Shown here in pieces: positions 21,671-32,756 of a stretch of DNA of 64,000 nt. The stretch is from Phaeosaccion multiseriatum (taxonomy: Eukaryota > Ochrophyta, other classes). Made by a program: the position numbers and the translations under genes. The notes below the pieces were generated by a model. It was not told the origin of the DNA. It saw nothing but the letters and a program-made list of their open reading frames with translations, and did not search any database. The stretch covers positions 4,774,001-4,838,000 of the forward strand of contig OZ218951.1 in the NCBI GenBank assembly GCA_965112735.1. The letters are read 5' to 3'. Each line of letters starts with the position of its first letter. Positions within the stretch are counted from its first letter, which is position 1.

Positions 21671-23502
21671 TCATGCCATCTCCTCCGCCACCTCCTGCAG
21701 CACCCCAGGGCTGACCTCTCTCTGCGACACCTTCAGCCTCCCTTCCTTGCCAAAGAGAAGGTCAGTGCCCCGCATCAGGTCCAACGCGCTCTGTGACGCA
21801 AAGTGATGCCTGTCCGCGGCAAGGAGGAATTCAACAGATGCTTCATCGCAATAACTTCGTGCCTGAGTCAGAGCCTTTGACAGTGAGGCCCCTCCCGAGA
21901 GCAGCTCCAGCGCCGCCCCGCTGTGGCCTTGTTGTGCCGCACAAAACAAGGGAGTCAAACCGATAGTGCTATCATTGTCAGGATCAGCCCCCGCAGACAG
22001 CAGCACACGGACCACTGCCTCATGGCACTCCCCAGCAGCCATGAGCAAAGCTGTCAACCCATGACCATCGAGCACCCCCACGTCAGCACCTCCTGAGATG
22101 AGCTCCTCCACGACATGAGCATGGCCCTGGGCACATGCAAAATGTATCGCTCCATACCCGTCGCCACTGATCGCATTCACGTCTGCCCCAGCCCTAAGCA
22201 GCTTCCGCACAATGCTTCTGTGCCCTTCCCTCGACGCTCCCATCAACGCACTTCTCCCCCCCTCGCCGTTAAGGCTGTCGAGGTCCGCGCCGGCAGCGAT
22301 GAGCTGATCCACCACAAGGCCGTGTCCATCTCCGCTTGCAGTATAGAGCGGAAACAATCCGCTGTGGCCTCCCAAATTCACATCTGCCCCGGAGGTAAGC
22401 AGCAGCTGTGTGACCCTGTGGTGTCCCATTTTTGCGGCAATGCACAAGGGGGTGCGGCCATCAAGATCCAAGTGGTTGGGATCAGCGCCGGCCGACAGCA
22501 GCTGCTGCACCGTCGCAAGATGTCCTTCCTGGGAGGCTGCGATCAAGGCCGTAAAACCTTCCGAATCTGTCTTATCGACCTCCGCGCCGGCTGACAGCAG
22601 CTGCTGCACCACCGCACGACGCCCTTCCTGGGAGGCATATATCAAGGCCGTAAAGCCTCCAGATGCTGTCTTGTCGACCTCCGCGCCGGCTGAGAGCAGC
22701 TGCTGCACCACTCTTTCATGTCCTCCATGTGAGACTCTATGGAGGGCTGTACTTCCCTTCATATTTGCCCAGTCCACCTCTGCACCCGCCGCTAGCAGCT
22801 GCCGCACCACTGCATAATGTCCTTCCTGGGACGCCAATATCAAGGCGGTTAAGCCTTCCGAACCTGCCTTGTCGACCTCCGCGCCGGCTGACAGCAGCTG
22901 CCCGACAACTCTTTCATGCCCTTTAAGTGAGGCTGAAATGAGGGCTGTACCCCCCGTCATATTTGCCCAGTCCACCTCTGCACCTGCCGACAGCAGCTGC
23001 TGCACCACCGCATCATTTCCTTCCCAGGAGGCCACCATGAGAGCCGTAGTTCCGTCTGTCGTTACTGCATTCACGTCCGCACCAGGAGAGAGAAGCAGTG
23101 GTACAACAGCAGCAGCATCCTTCACCACCTTACATGCCAACATTAGCGCAGTCAACCCGCGCACACGATTTGCAGCATTCGGCGACGCCCCCTCTTGCAG
23201 CAGAAGAGCTATGATGTCCACCCTCCCATTATGTATAGCTCCGGTCAGGGGAGAGTATCCGCTCTCATCGTAGGGCTCGTCCAAGCATGCCTTCCTCCCT
23301 CCGTTTTTAGCGACAAGGGCTCTTACCGCCGCTTCCACCTTTTTGACCCTCTGGCCACTTATGATGGCTTCCCGCAGAAGGGTGGCCTGCCACACGGAGC
23401 AAAGCAGCAGCGCGAGAAAAAGGAGGGGGGACATGAATGGACAGAGCGAGTGCTTCATCATGGGGGGGGGGGCTTTACCTCAGTGCTGAAGGCCCTTTGC
23501 AT
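21671..23502 (-). CDS. Ankyrin-repeat protein, family B copy 1
   Basis: Two exons: 23502-23479 (24 nt, MQRAFSTE) and 23386-21671, both phase 0, 579 residues. The donor is GAG then GTAAAG and the acceptor is TGTGGCAG; the intron is 92 nt. The protein has about 14 ankyrin repeats with the 33-residue motif (for example TALIAASQEGHLATVQQLL). A conserved N-terminal block follows (ALVAKNGGRKACLDEPYD), and the C-terminal block FASQSALDLMRGTD plus LFGKEGRL ends in EEMA. Starting instead at the in-frame ATGs inside the intron gives a false hydrophobic leader. The true start is supported by the identical arrangement in copy 2. No catalytic domain is seen; a scaffold role is inferred. Confidence 0.85.
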
Positions 23503-23582
23503 GGTACCGGTTGAGCAAAGCAGAAAGAGAGAGGCGCGGTAAGAGCAGCGGCACAGAGAGCTGTCTGACTGGGGCAGTGTAG
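23503..23582 (-). promoter_or_regulatory. Conserved 5' flank shared with 26004-26083
   Basis: About 80 bases immediately upstream of the MQRAFSTE start codons of the two family B genes are almost identical (for example CACAGAGAGCTGTCTGACTG on the plus strand). Beyond this block the flanks diverge. It probably holds the 5' UTR and core promoter, although simple shared ancestry of the duplicated segment explains it too. Confidence 0.45.
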
Positions 23583-24345
23583 TGGACTTGGGAGATGTGT
23601 GATGAGATGAAAAGGGAGAAAGTTGAAATATGTCAAGGGGAACCTGTAACAACTGTGCGACCATTTTCTGAACGCACTCTCTCGACTCTCGCGCTGTGCC
23701 CCTTCCTCCTTGACGCACGCACTCATGTATCAGCATCCGCGCGGAGAGGGTCCTGGACCGAGGTCTGATTCACTTTAATCGCGACACAGGGAGGGGAAAG
23801 GGGCATCTGCTGCCTTCACTTCATCATGGACACTCAAACTGTAATAAATTATTATATGCTCCACCACTTTCAGCGAGCCTCTGCCTTGGAAGCTCCGAGG
23901 AAACCTTCCTCCTCCTCTCCCCTGCCCTCGGTAGCCCCAACTTTGCTCATGCGGGGCGTTGGGGGCAGCACCCAGGGGGGCAGCATGGCATGCCTTGGAG
24001 GGGGGTCACAAGCAACGGAACCACAGAACAAAGGGGGGAAGGGTCTCTCCTTCGCCTCCACGTGTGTAACTCTTTCATTGGCGTTTATGGAAAAGCAAGG
24101 TCACCCCGCCACTTCCAAGGACACCCTGGGGGGAGAGGGGAGTTGCTCTCCCCTTGGTCCTCCTGCCTACCCCACTGCCCCTTCATGCTGACGCACCATT
24201 CCGCATGGGCATGCCCACTCCCTCAACACCCTCTCACTCAAACTCAAACAATTCTCATGCCAAGAGCCCCTTCCTTTTCGTCCTCGCCCTTAGCTAGGGC
24301 AACACCCGCCGTCCTTCCCACCGCAGGCGAGAGACGCCCCTTTCA
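23583..24345. other. Intergenic between the two family B ankyrin genes
   Basis: I find no supported gene. It contains the dispersed inverted repeat at 23940-24116. It is the 5' flank of copy 1 and the 3' flank of copy 2. Confidence 0.5.
23940..24116 (-). repeat. Dispersed repeat, inverted copy of 1-182
   Basis: Its reverse complement matches the left end of the window with scattered substitutions and small indels. Shared blocks include GGGGTGACCTTGCTTTTCCA and CTCCAAGGCATGCCATGCTG. No coding frame is conserved between the copies. Confidence 0.72.
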
Positions 24346-26003
24346 TCATGCCATCTCCTCCGCCACCTCCTGCAGCACCTCAGGGCTAAGCTCTCTCTGC
24401 GACACCTTCAGCCTCCCTTCCTTGCCAAAGAGAAGGTCAGTGCCCCGCATCAGGTCCAGCGCGGTCTGTGACGCAAAGTGATGTCTGTCCGCGGCCAGAA
24501 GGAACTCGATCGCTGCTACATCGTTATCAGCTCGCGCTTGAGTCAGAGCCTTTCCCAGTGAGGCCCCTCCCGAGAGCAGCTCCAGCGCCGCCCCGCTGTG
24601 GCCTTGTTGTGCCGCACAAAACAAGGGCGTTCCAAGAGTGTGTTTGCCGCCATTGTCAGGATCAGCCCACGCAGACAGCAGCACACGGACCACTGCCTCA
24701 TGGCCCTTCCCAGCAGCCATGAGCAAAGCTGTTGAATCGTAAATAGCAGTAGCCAGCATCTCCACGTCGCCCCCTCCTGAGATGAGCTCCTCCACGACGC
24801 GAGCATGGCCGTCTGCAGCTGCCAAGTGTATCGCTCCATACCCGTCGCCACTGATCACATTCACCTCTGCCCCAGCCCTGAGCAGCTTCCGCACAATGCT
24901 TCTGTGCCCTCCCAAAGACGCTCCCATCAACGCACTTCTCCCCCTCTCACCACTACGGCTTTCGAGTTCCGCGCCGGCTGCGATGAGCTGCTCCACCACA
25001 AGGCCATGTCCATGATCGCTTGCAGCATTGAGCGGAAACCATCCGCTGTGGCCTCCCAAATTCACATCTGCCCCGGAGGTAAGCAGCAGCTGTGTGACCC
25101 TGTGGTGTCCCATTTCTGCGGCAATGCACAAGGGGGTGCGGCCATGAAGATCCAAGTGGTTGGGATCAGCGCCGGCCGACAGCAGCTGCTGCACCGTCGC
25201 AAGATGTCCATTGTGGGAGGCCATTAGCAACGCCGTATAGCCTTCGGACTCTGTCTTATCGACCTCCGCGCCGGCTGAGAGCAGCTGCTGCACCACCGCA
25301 CGATGCCCTTCCTGGGAGGCATATAACAAGGCCGTAAAGCCTCCAGATGCTGTCTTGTCGACCTCCGCGCCGGCTGAGAGCAGCTGCTGAACCACTCTTT
25401 CATGTCCTCTATGTGAGACTATATGGAGGGCTGTACATCCCTTCATATTTGCCAAGTCCACCTCTGCACCCGCCGACAGCAGCTGCTGCACCACCACCAC
25501 GGACCCTCGCCGGGAGGCCACCATGAGAGCCGTAGTTCCCTCTGTCATTACTGCATTCACGTCCGCACCAGCAGAGAGAAGCAGTGGTACAACAGCAGCA
25601 GCATCCTTCACCACCTTACATGCCAACATTAGCGCAGTCAACCCGCCCACACGATTTGCAGAATTCGGCGACGCCCCCTCTTGCAGCAGAAGAGCTATGA
25701 TGTCCACCCTCCCATTATGTATAGCTCCGGTCAGGGGACACCACCCTCTCTCATCGAAGGGCTCGTCCAAGCATGCCTTCCTCCCTCCGTTTTTAGCGAC
25801 GAGGGCTCTCACCGCCGCTTCCACCTTTTTTACCCTCTGGCCACTTATGATGGCCTCCCGCAGAAGGGTGGCCTGCCACAAGGAGCAGCAGCACGAGAGT
25901 AAGAGGGGGGGATGCATGGGCAGAGCGAGTGAGTGCGTCGTTCGAGTGGGGGGACAAGGGGGGGGGGGGGGGGCTTTACCTCAGTGCTGAAGGCCCTTTG
26001 CAT
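24346..26003 (-). CDS. Ankyrin-repeat protein, family B copy 2
   Basis: Same structure as copy 1: exon 26003-25980 (24 nt, MQRAFSTE) and exon 25872-24346, phase 0, 516 residues. The intron is 107 nt and contains a G-homopolymer near 25958-25973. It has about 12 ankyrin repeats, two fewer than copy 1, which fits an in-frame loss or gain of whole repeats. The N-terminal block (NGGRKACLDEPFD) and C-terminal block (FASQTALDLMRGTD, LFGKEGRL) are nearly identical to copy 1. Copy 1 and copy 2 start 2501 bases apart, so this is a tandem duplication including the promoter. Confidence 0.85.
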
Positions 26004-26083
26004 GGTACCGGTTGAACAAAGCAGAAAGAAAGAGGCGCGGTAAGAGCAGCGGCACAGAGAGCTGTCTGACTGGGGCAGTGTAG

Positions 26084-26538
26084 TAGTGGAGGGGAGGAGG
26101 GGAATGAAGAAGATTGGGTTGCCTAAAAGTAACGACTTAAACCGCCCCGGGGATTTAGGCTTCCAGGCGCGTCAGTCTCGGAAGCGAAGCAAAGGTACGC
26201 AGTGGATGCCAGCAAGTGGGGAGGGAAACTCGATATGTCAATGGGAACCTGTAGCAACCCTCGATCCCATTCTGGATCGATCGGCCGTCGAGGACGGGAG
26301 CCTCACCCGAGATACCGCCGAGCTGCACCTCCCTCTCTCCTGGGTTAACCTGCGCGCCCACCTCGGAAGCGGATCGACAGCGACATGAGGCCACCTTCGA
26401 CAACGGACTCGACTCGCCCAGGGCACAACGCACCCTCCAGAAGGTCCTCGCTCCACAACGACGCACCGCGTTTCAAGACTCGCTGGAGACGCTCCCCGAC
26501 GACGCGACAGCGGCTGACACCGGCATGGAGCCAGCAGA
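26084..26538. other. Intergenic, no gene seen
   Basis: Short open frames occur on both strands without splice or homology support. It lies between the family B promoter and the TIR element. Confidence 0.45.
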
Positions 26539-26795
26539 CCTGACGTGATTCTGACGGAGGCGCGATTCGTGATTCTGGCGACCGCTATATTCTTCTGTGC
26601 ACCGCCACAGGCGTGGTTCGTGCTTCTCGGTGGTGCGCCTTAGAAATAAGGCAATGAATGACGTCATAGTGCGTAATAAAAAGTCAGGGAAACATGATTG
26701 AATATGGCGGCCGCCGGAGGCGTGATTCGTGATTCTGTGCACCGCTACAGGCGTGATTCGTGCTTCTCGGCGCCCTCCCTCAGAATCACGTCAGG
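26539..26795. mobile_element. MITE-like element with terminal inverted repeats
   Basis: The left end is CCTGACGTGATTCTGACGGA. The right end, read on the other strand, is CCTGACGTGATTCTGAGGGA, so about 16 bases match perfectly and roughly 25 imperfectly. The element is 257 bases with no transposase frame. The inside repeats a GTGATTCGTG(A/C)TTCT phrase four to five times. Flanks show no clear target-site duplication. Size and structure fit a non-autonomous DNA transposon, but an old palindromic repeat is possible. Confidence 0.6.
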
Positions 26796-26934
26796 GGTCG
26801 ACAGCAAGGCAAGGTGGGCTACAAGCACGCAACAGCCAGAAAAGGGAATAGCCAGCAAGACAGCCCCTATTCCGCCTTCCCGGACAGGTCTCCATGCCGG
26901 CTACAGACATGGTTGGGGCCCCACGCTGGAGTAG

Positions 26935-27031
26935 GGCTATGAAGCGAAGCAAGTTGTGATGGAGTAGAGTCATGAAGCGAAGCAAAAGCTGTGATGGAAT
27001 AGTGTCACGAAGCGAAGCAAAAGTTATGATG
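26935..27031. repeat. Three imperfect tandem repeats of about 35 bases
   Basis: Three units share the core GAAGCGAAGCAAAAG followed by TGTGATGGA or TATGATGG. They start near 26940, 26972 and 27008. They lie just past the stop of the minus-strand gene at 27005 and may overlap its 3' UTR. Confidence 0.75.
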
Positions 27032-28591
27032 GTAGCGAGGAAGGGACGATGTGCGTGCGTGTGGTCGTGTCGTGTGTACGGGTGCGTAGAAGTGTATAGC
27101 TAGTGATGTGGAGCGAGAAAAAGAGAGACTCGACATTCTTACATGCGTGCCCGAAGAAGCAGATGATGATTCACCTCCTTGACCCTGACCCTTGTGGTGC
27201 AGGCGGAGGTGGCGAGCGGGTGGAAGAGGACTCCCGATGGCCACCAGGGCATTAGCGGCTTCGTTCTCCGCGGGAGGCGTGGAGGATCGGAAGGGGCGGT
27301 GGCTGTCGCTGCGGTTGGGGTGGCCATCGCGAATCATGGTCATGGCTGGGTGGTGGGTCTGTTCCTTCTCCTCCTTCTCCTCCTGCTGCGGCTGCTGCTG
27401 CTGGCCAGTTGGTGCCTGCCGAATACCGGGGAGAGGCCAGTGAGTGAGGGAGGGGTGAGGAGGGGAGGGCGCGAGACACGAGCTTAGTAACAAGGAGTCG
27501 GGGGGGAAGGAGTGGGCGAGTGGAGCTCTCCCAAAGAGGAGGGGAGGCTGTAGCTAGCCGAAAGCAGGGGGCTCACAACTGGGCTCGCTCACGCACCCCC
27601 CACGCACTCGCCACCACTCACCTCAGCATTCGTGGTGCTCCACGGGGCCAGGCCCTCGGAATCGGTCCACGGCTTCTGGAACAGTAGAGCCGTGCCTGGG
27701 GACGGAGTGCTGATGCCCAGGTCCTGCAGGAGAATGGGGGAGAAGGTGAAGGGCTCCGCTGGCCTCGCGGAAGGGAGAGGAGTCCGTACAGCGGCTCCTG
27801 CTCCTGCTTCTCCTCCTCCTTCTCCTCCTGCTCCTCCTCCTGCTGGTGCTGCCGCAGATGCTGCTGGAGCTCCTGCTCCTCCGCCCCCCCCCTACTACTT
27901 CTCCTCCAGTGGGTGCTACTGCTGCCCCAGAGCCCTCCTTTTTCTGTGTCCCGCATCCTCTATTGACTCCTCCTTCTCCCTCGTCATTCTCGGATGTTCC
28001 CAGCGGCATCAAGACTTCGGGAGTCATGGTGCGAACGGGACTAGTGCGGAGGAGGGGCAAACTCTCTTGGTAGTCATCACAAAGGTGTCTTCCATTGCGG
28101 GCGATAGCCCCTTCACCCCCTGCCGGATGAGGAGCCGGGGCGCTCATGGGAGTCCGATTGAGGCTTGGCCGTGAAGCCGCGTGGATGGGAGACATGAAGG
28201 CCTGCATCTTCCCACCCCCAGCAAAAGAGGCGGAAGTGGCGAGCTGCGGAGATTTGGGGGGGAAAGGCAGAGGGATAGGCCGGTAAGGACCGCGGGTAGA
28301 AGCGGACATGATGGGAGGAGGGGCATTACCAGCCTCCAGCAAGTGTACGGAGCAAAGGACGCATTACCTTGCTTAGCCTTTCCTTATCTTTTGAGACTCG
28401 TGGGAGAATCTGGGTGGACCGGAGGAGAAACGTGGTGCAGCGGATGAGCCCATCACGCCCTGCAATAGCCGGGATGGAGAGGAAGCGGCAGGAGCAGCAG
28501 TAGGAGCCGCCGTCGCAGCAGCAGCCGCACGAATGGGCTCCAAAGGCGGGGCCTGGGATGTGTGCTGCTGTTCCTGCTTGCGCTTGACCAT
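27005..28591 (-). CDS. Unrecognised Pro/Ser-rich protein, exon structure partly resolved
   Basis: The last exon is clear: acceptor TTCGGCAG, exon 27415-27005 (APTGQQQQPQQEEKEEKEQ to the stop). Before it an exon ends at 27622 with donor GAG then GTGAGT and reads DLGISTPSPGTALLFQKPW, joining in phase 0. Further upstream a long Pro/Ser-rich frame reads MSASTRGPYRPIPLPF and LPLLRTSPVRTMTPEVLM. Between these two parts the frame changes at a run of nine C (27882-27890). A candidate first exon starts at ATG 28591 (MVKRKQEQQ), but its donor is ambiguous. No known domain. TP and SP dipeptides suggest a phosphorylated, disordered protein; that is inference. Confidence 0.45.
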
Positions 28592-28947
28592 TCTTGCCGT
28601 TGCCCTGCTGAACTGACTGCGATCTTTCTGATCGTGTGTCGCGTAGCCCCTACACGTCCTTGGCTGCGTGTTGCGTGTGCTTCCTACGCCATCAGTGCTC
28701 TATGCTCCACGATTGTATCCTTCTCTTCCAAGGTTGAGAAGCTGAGGGGTCTCCTTCTAAAGATCGGGATCTGTGACTCTGGAGCATCAAGCCCCCCGAT
28801 GCCTTCAGAGGCCTCCAACAACCAAAAACGGGAGGGCCGTGACAGGCAGGGCGACTGACTACTGCACAGCAGGCACAGCAGCGAGAGAGCCTTCTGTAGG
28901 CCCCTTGTCAGCACTGCTCGTCTCAAGGGCGGAACCGCTTGCTCACC

Positions 28948-30456
28948 ATGGCGCAGCAGGCAGCTATAACGCCCGAGGTACGACCTAGCGCCCTCCTCTA
29001 CGACGGTGTTCTTCGGAAAGAATGGAGCAAAGAGAGGGGTTCTTGTGTGCGGATACGATAGCTGCGGTGGGAAGCTCACGTGTCGACGCAGAGGGCAGCG
29101 CTCTATTGATCCCTTTTTCCCCGGCGTTTGCGCCTCTCCCCCGCTTCCCAAGACAGTATACCAAGATGGACTCTGTGTTTCGGGGAGAGCAAAGCGAGGG
29201 GGGGCTTTGCGGATAGGATGGCGGCGGTGGGATGTTGGCGTATCGAAGCAGTGAGCAGCTTCCTGCTGATCCCTTTCATTCTATGTACGTGCGTGCGTCT
29301 CTCCTTCCCCACTTCGTTGCCCTCAACAACACCAGGCGCGGCGACTCGAAAAGGCCCTGGTCAGAGAAGGCAGCTTCCCCACGGTGAAAGCGCTGATTGG
29401 GAAGCTCATCGCCAAGCACGGCAAAGCAAGCTTGGATCAGCCCATCGACGACGAAGGATGTACCGCAGTGTTTAGGGCTGCAGTGCACGATCGGCTGGAT
29501 GTCTTAGACCTTCTCCTGCGGGAAGGAGCCTCCTTCAGCACCAGAGGGGGACCCTTTGGAGGCACGCCGTTGATAGCGGCTAGCAGCTGCGGACACGATC
29601 AGGTGGTGAGGCGGCTGTTGGACATGGGAGCCCCTGTCGACCAAGCGAATGCCACAGGACTTACTCCCGTGATATGGCGGCATCGGTAGAGGGGCACTCC
29701 ACGACAGTGCAGCAGCTGCTCTCGGCGCGTGCTAATGTCGACTTGGCGGAGGAACGCGGAGTTTCTCCGATTTGGATAGCCTCTCAGAACGGACATGGCT
29801 CTGTTGTAAGGCACCTCATCTCAGCCCAAGCGGATGTGAACCACGCAGAAAATCGCGGCGGTTATACTCCGCTTCAGCAGGCATCGATGAAAGGGCATGC
29901 GGGTATCGTACAACAGCTCATCAGGGCCCACGCCAGCATCGACAAGGCTGACTTCGAAGGTTTCACTCCTCTTCACCTTGCCTCTGAACATGGGCACGGC
30001 GCTGTGGTGGAGAAGCTTCTCTCTGCGGGAGCGCGTGTGGACAAACGGGCCAACAACGGCACAACACCTCTCTACCTTGCCGCGTATATTGGACACGAGG
30101 CCGTCGTCGCTCGTCTCATCTCTGCGGGATCCCCCATCGATGTCACGGCAACAAACGGTACCACCCCTCTCCTTGTTGCCATCAACAGACACCACCACGG
30201 GACTGCGCGGCAGCTCCTCTCGGCCGGTGCTTCGGTGGACAAGGCCTTGGCTGGGGCACGGCGGTGTCAGCTCGGCCTCGGCATCGAGCAGCGACTTATG
30301 GAGGCGGCAACAGCCTTCTTCCGATCCCAAACCGCGCTGGACCTCATGCGAAGGACGGATCCGACCTTCGGCAAGGAGAGTGGAATCCTGCCGCTGGAGA
30401 GGCCCTGGAGTGTGGGGAGCGAGACGTGGGAGAGCATGGCGGAGGAGATGGGCTGA
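28948..30456 (+). pseudogene. Family A ankyrin gene, copy 1, frameshifted
   Basis: Exon 1 is 28948-28977 (ATGGCGCAGCAG..., MAQQAAITPE) with donor GTACGA. Exon 2 starts at 29336 after CAACACCAG (ARRLEKALVREGS). Near 29671-29674 there are two extra bases compared with copy 2 (CCCGTGATATGGCG against CCCTTGATGGTAGCG), so the frame ends at 29689. The downstream frame 29674-30456 continues the ankyrin repeats and the family C-terminus to AEEMG. Apart from this lesion the gene looks healthy, with eight ankyrin repeats. It may be a recent pseudogene or an assembly error of 2 bases. Confidence 0.75.
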
Positions 30457-31252
30457 GCGAGCAGCCAGGAGGGATGCGCGAGGTGGGGGCTGATGGGGCA
30501 ACGACGACTTTGGCAACGAAAGTGTATCGCTCCGGAATGCTCGCTTGCACCATTCATGCAGCCCAGCCATGCGAGTGAGCCTGTACATCAGGATGCAATG
30601 AGAGAGAGAGAGACTGCCCACGGCACACTGGCTTGGTGTTAGAAGGGTGAAGTGATTGCGATCCTCTGTCGCAGGGAGGAGCGAAGTATATGAGGTTGGG
30701 GGTCCGGGGGGGGGTAGGGGGGGAGGGGAGTCATGTGTGTAGCTTACGGGCAATGGGTGAAGAAGTGTATAGCTTGAGGGAGGAGGGAGAGGGAAGGTCA
30801 GTTCGTTTGAAGGGGGGAGAGTGTAATCCCGAGGGTCGAGGCCGAGGGCTTCCTTGGTGGGGCATGCGGGTACAGCAAGTAGTCGTAGCTTAGAGAAAGG
30901 CACTGCCCTGCTAAACACACAATGGTAAAGGTGAACGCCAGGTCGTTGTGTTCGTGTGGAAGCGGAAGGAAGGCACCGCTCATCTAGGCAGCAGCGGCGC
31001 GGTCGCGTCTGCGCGCACTCACACAGCCTTGCTGCCGCTGGCTTGCCCAAGGAACTCCCCCTCCTTGGATCGGGATCTGTGAATCGGATCACCAAACCCA
31101 ATGCCTGCTTCAGAGGCCTCATAGCTAAACTTTATCAGAGAGCGGGGAGGACGGTGATAGGCAGAGCCACTGATTCCTGCACAGCAGCAAGAGAGCCTTC
31201 TGTAGGCCTCTTGTCAGCACTACCGTCTCAAGCGCAAGGCCTCTTGCTCACC
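30457..31252. other. Intergenic spacer of the ankyrin array
   Basis: This holds the 3' flank of copy 1 and the 5' flank of copy 2, repeated in the later spacers with modest divergence. Conserved phrases include GGATCGGGATCTGTGAATC near 31068. I see no gene inside. Confidence 0.7.
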
Positions 31253-32756
31253 ATGGCGCAGCAGGCAACTTTAACGCCCGAGGTACGACCTAGCGCCCTC
31301 CTGTAGGACGTTGTTCTCGGAAAGAATGGAGCAAAGAGAGGGGTTCTTGTGCGGATACGATAGCTGCGGTGGGAAGCTCACGTATCGACGCAGAGGGAAG
31401 CTCTCTATTGATCCCTTTTTCTCCGGCGTATGTGCCTCTCCCCCGCTTCTCAAGACAGTACACTAAGATGGACTCTGTGTTTCGGGGAGAGCAAAGCGAG
31501 GGGGGGCTTTGCGGATACGATGGTGGCGGTGGGATGTTGGCGTATCGAAGCAGTGAGCAGCTTCCTATTGATCCCTATTATCCTATGTACGTACGTGCGT
31601 CTCTCCCCCCCGAACTCGTTTCCCTCAACAACACCAGGCGGGGCGGCTGGGGCAGGCTCTGAAGAGAGGAGACAGCTTCCCCACTGTGAAAGCGCTGATT
31701 GGGAAGCTCATCGCCAAACATGGCAAAGCAAGCTTGGATCAGCCCATCGACGAAGAAGGAAGTACCGCAATGCTTGAGGCTATACTGCACGATCGGCTGG
31801 ATGTCTTAGACCTGCTGCTGCGGGAAGAGGCCTCCTTCAGCACCAGAGGGGGCCCCTTTGGATACACGCCGTTGATAGCGGCTAGCAGCTGCGGACACGA
31901 TCAGGTGGTGAGGCGGCTGTTGGACATGGGAGCCCCTGTCGACCAGGCGGACGCCACAGCAGGAGCTACTCCCTTGATGGTAGCGTCGGAAAGGGGGCAC
32001 TCCACGACTGTGCAGCAGCTGCTCTCGGCGCGTGCTATTGTCGACTTGGCCGATAAGCGGGGTATCTCTGCGATTTGGATTGCCTCTCAGAACGGACATG
32101 GCTCTATTGTAAGGCACCTCATCTCAGCCCAAGCGGATGTGAACCACGCAAGTAATCAGGGGAGAACTCCGCTTCATCAGGCATCTGTTGAAGGGCATGC
32201 GGGAATTGTACAGCAGCTCATCAGGGCCCACGCCAGCATCGACAAGGCTGACCTCGAAGGTTTCACTCCTCTTCACCTTGCCTCTCAAGAGGGACACGAC
32301 GCCGTGGTGGAGAAGCTTCTCTCTGCGGGAGCGCGTGTGGACAAATGGGCCAACAACGGCACAACACCTCTCTACCTTGCCGCGCATTGTGGACACGAGG
32401 CCGTCGTCGCTCGTCTCATCTCTGCGGGATCCCCCATCGATATCACGGCATCAAACGGAGCAACCCCTCTCCTTGCTGCCATCAACAGACACCACCACTG
32501 GACTGCGCGGCAGCTCCTCTCGGCCGGTGCTTCGGTGGACAAGGCCTTGGCTGGGGCACGCCGGTGTCAGCTCGGCCTCGGCATCGAGCAGCGACTTATG
32601 GAGGCGGCAACAGCCTTCTTCCGGTCCCAAACCGCGCTGGACCTCATGCGAAGGACGGATCCGACCTTCGGCAAGGAGAGCGGAATCCTGCCGCTGGAGA
32701 GGCCCTGGAGTGTGGGGAGCGAGACGTGGGAGAGCATGGCGGAGGAGATGGGCTGA
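31253..32756 (+). CDS. Ankyrin-repeat protein, family A copy 2 (intact)
   Basis: Exon 1 is 31253-31282 (MAQQATLTPE) and exon 2 is 31638-32756, both phase 0, 382 residues. The intron is 355 nt with donor GTACGA and acceptor CAACACCAG. N-terminal block: GQALKRGDSFPTVKALIGKL, then AKHGKASLDQPID. About eight ankyrin repeats follow (for example YTPLIAASSCGHDQVVRRLL). A conserved tail reads FFRSQTALDLMRRTDPTFGK and ends EEMG. The start is chosen by the CACCATGG context and by conservation of the 30-nt exon in all array copies. This is the reference copy for judging the broken paralogues. Function beyond protein binding is unknown. Confidence 0.87.

Noticed and set aside
23386-23461. Secretory signal peptide on ankyrin family B copy 1
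   Set aside because: The hydrophobic leader is intronic; the micro-exon MQRAFSTE with its donor and acceptor is conserved in both copies.
29006-29254. Small genes inside the family A introns (for example MFFGKNGAKRGVLV)
   Set aside because: They lie between a conserved donor and acceptor and are not kept in frame among the array copies.
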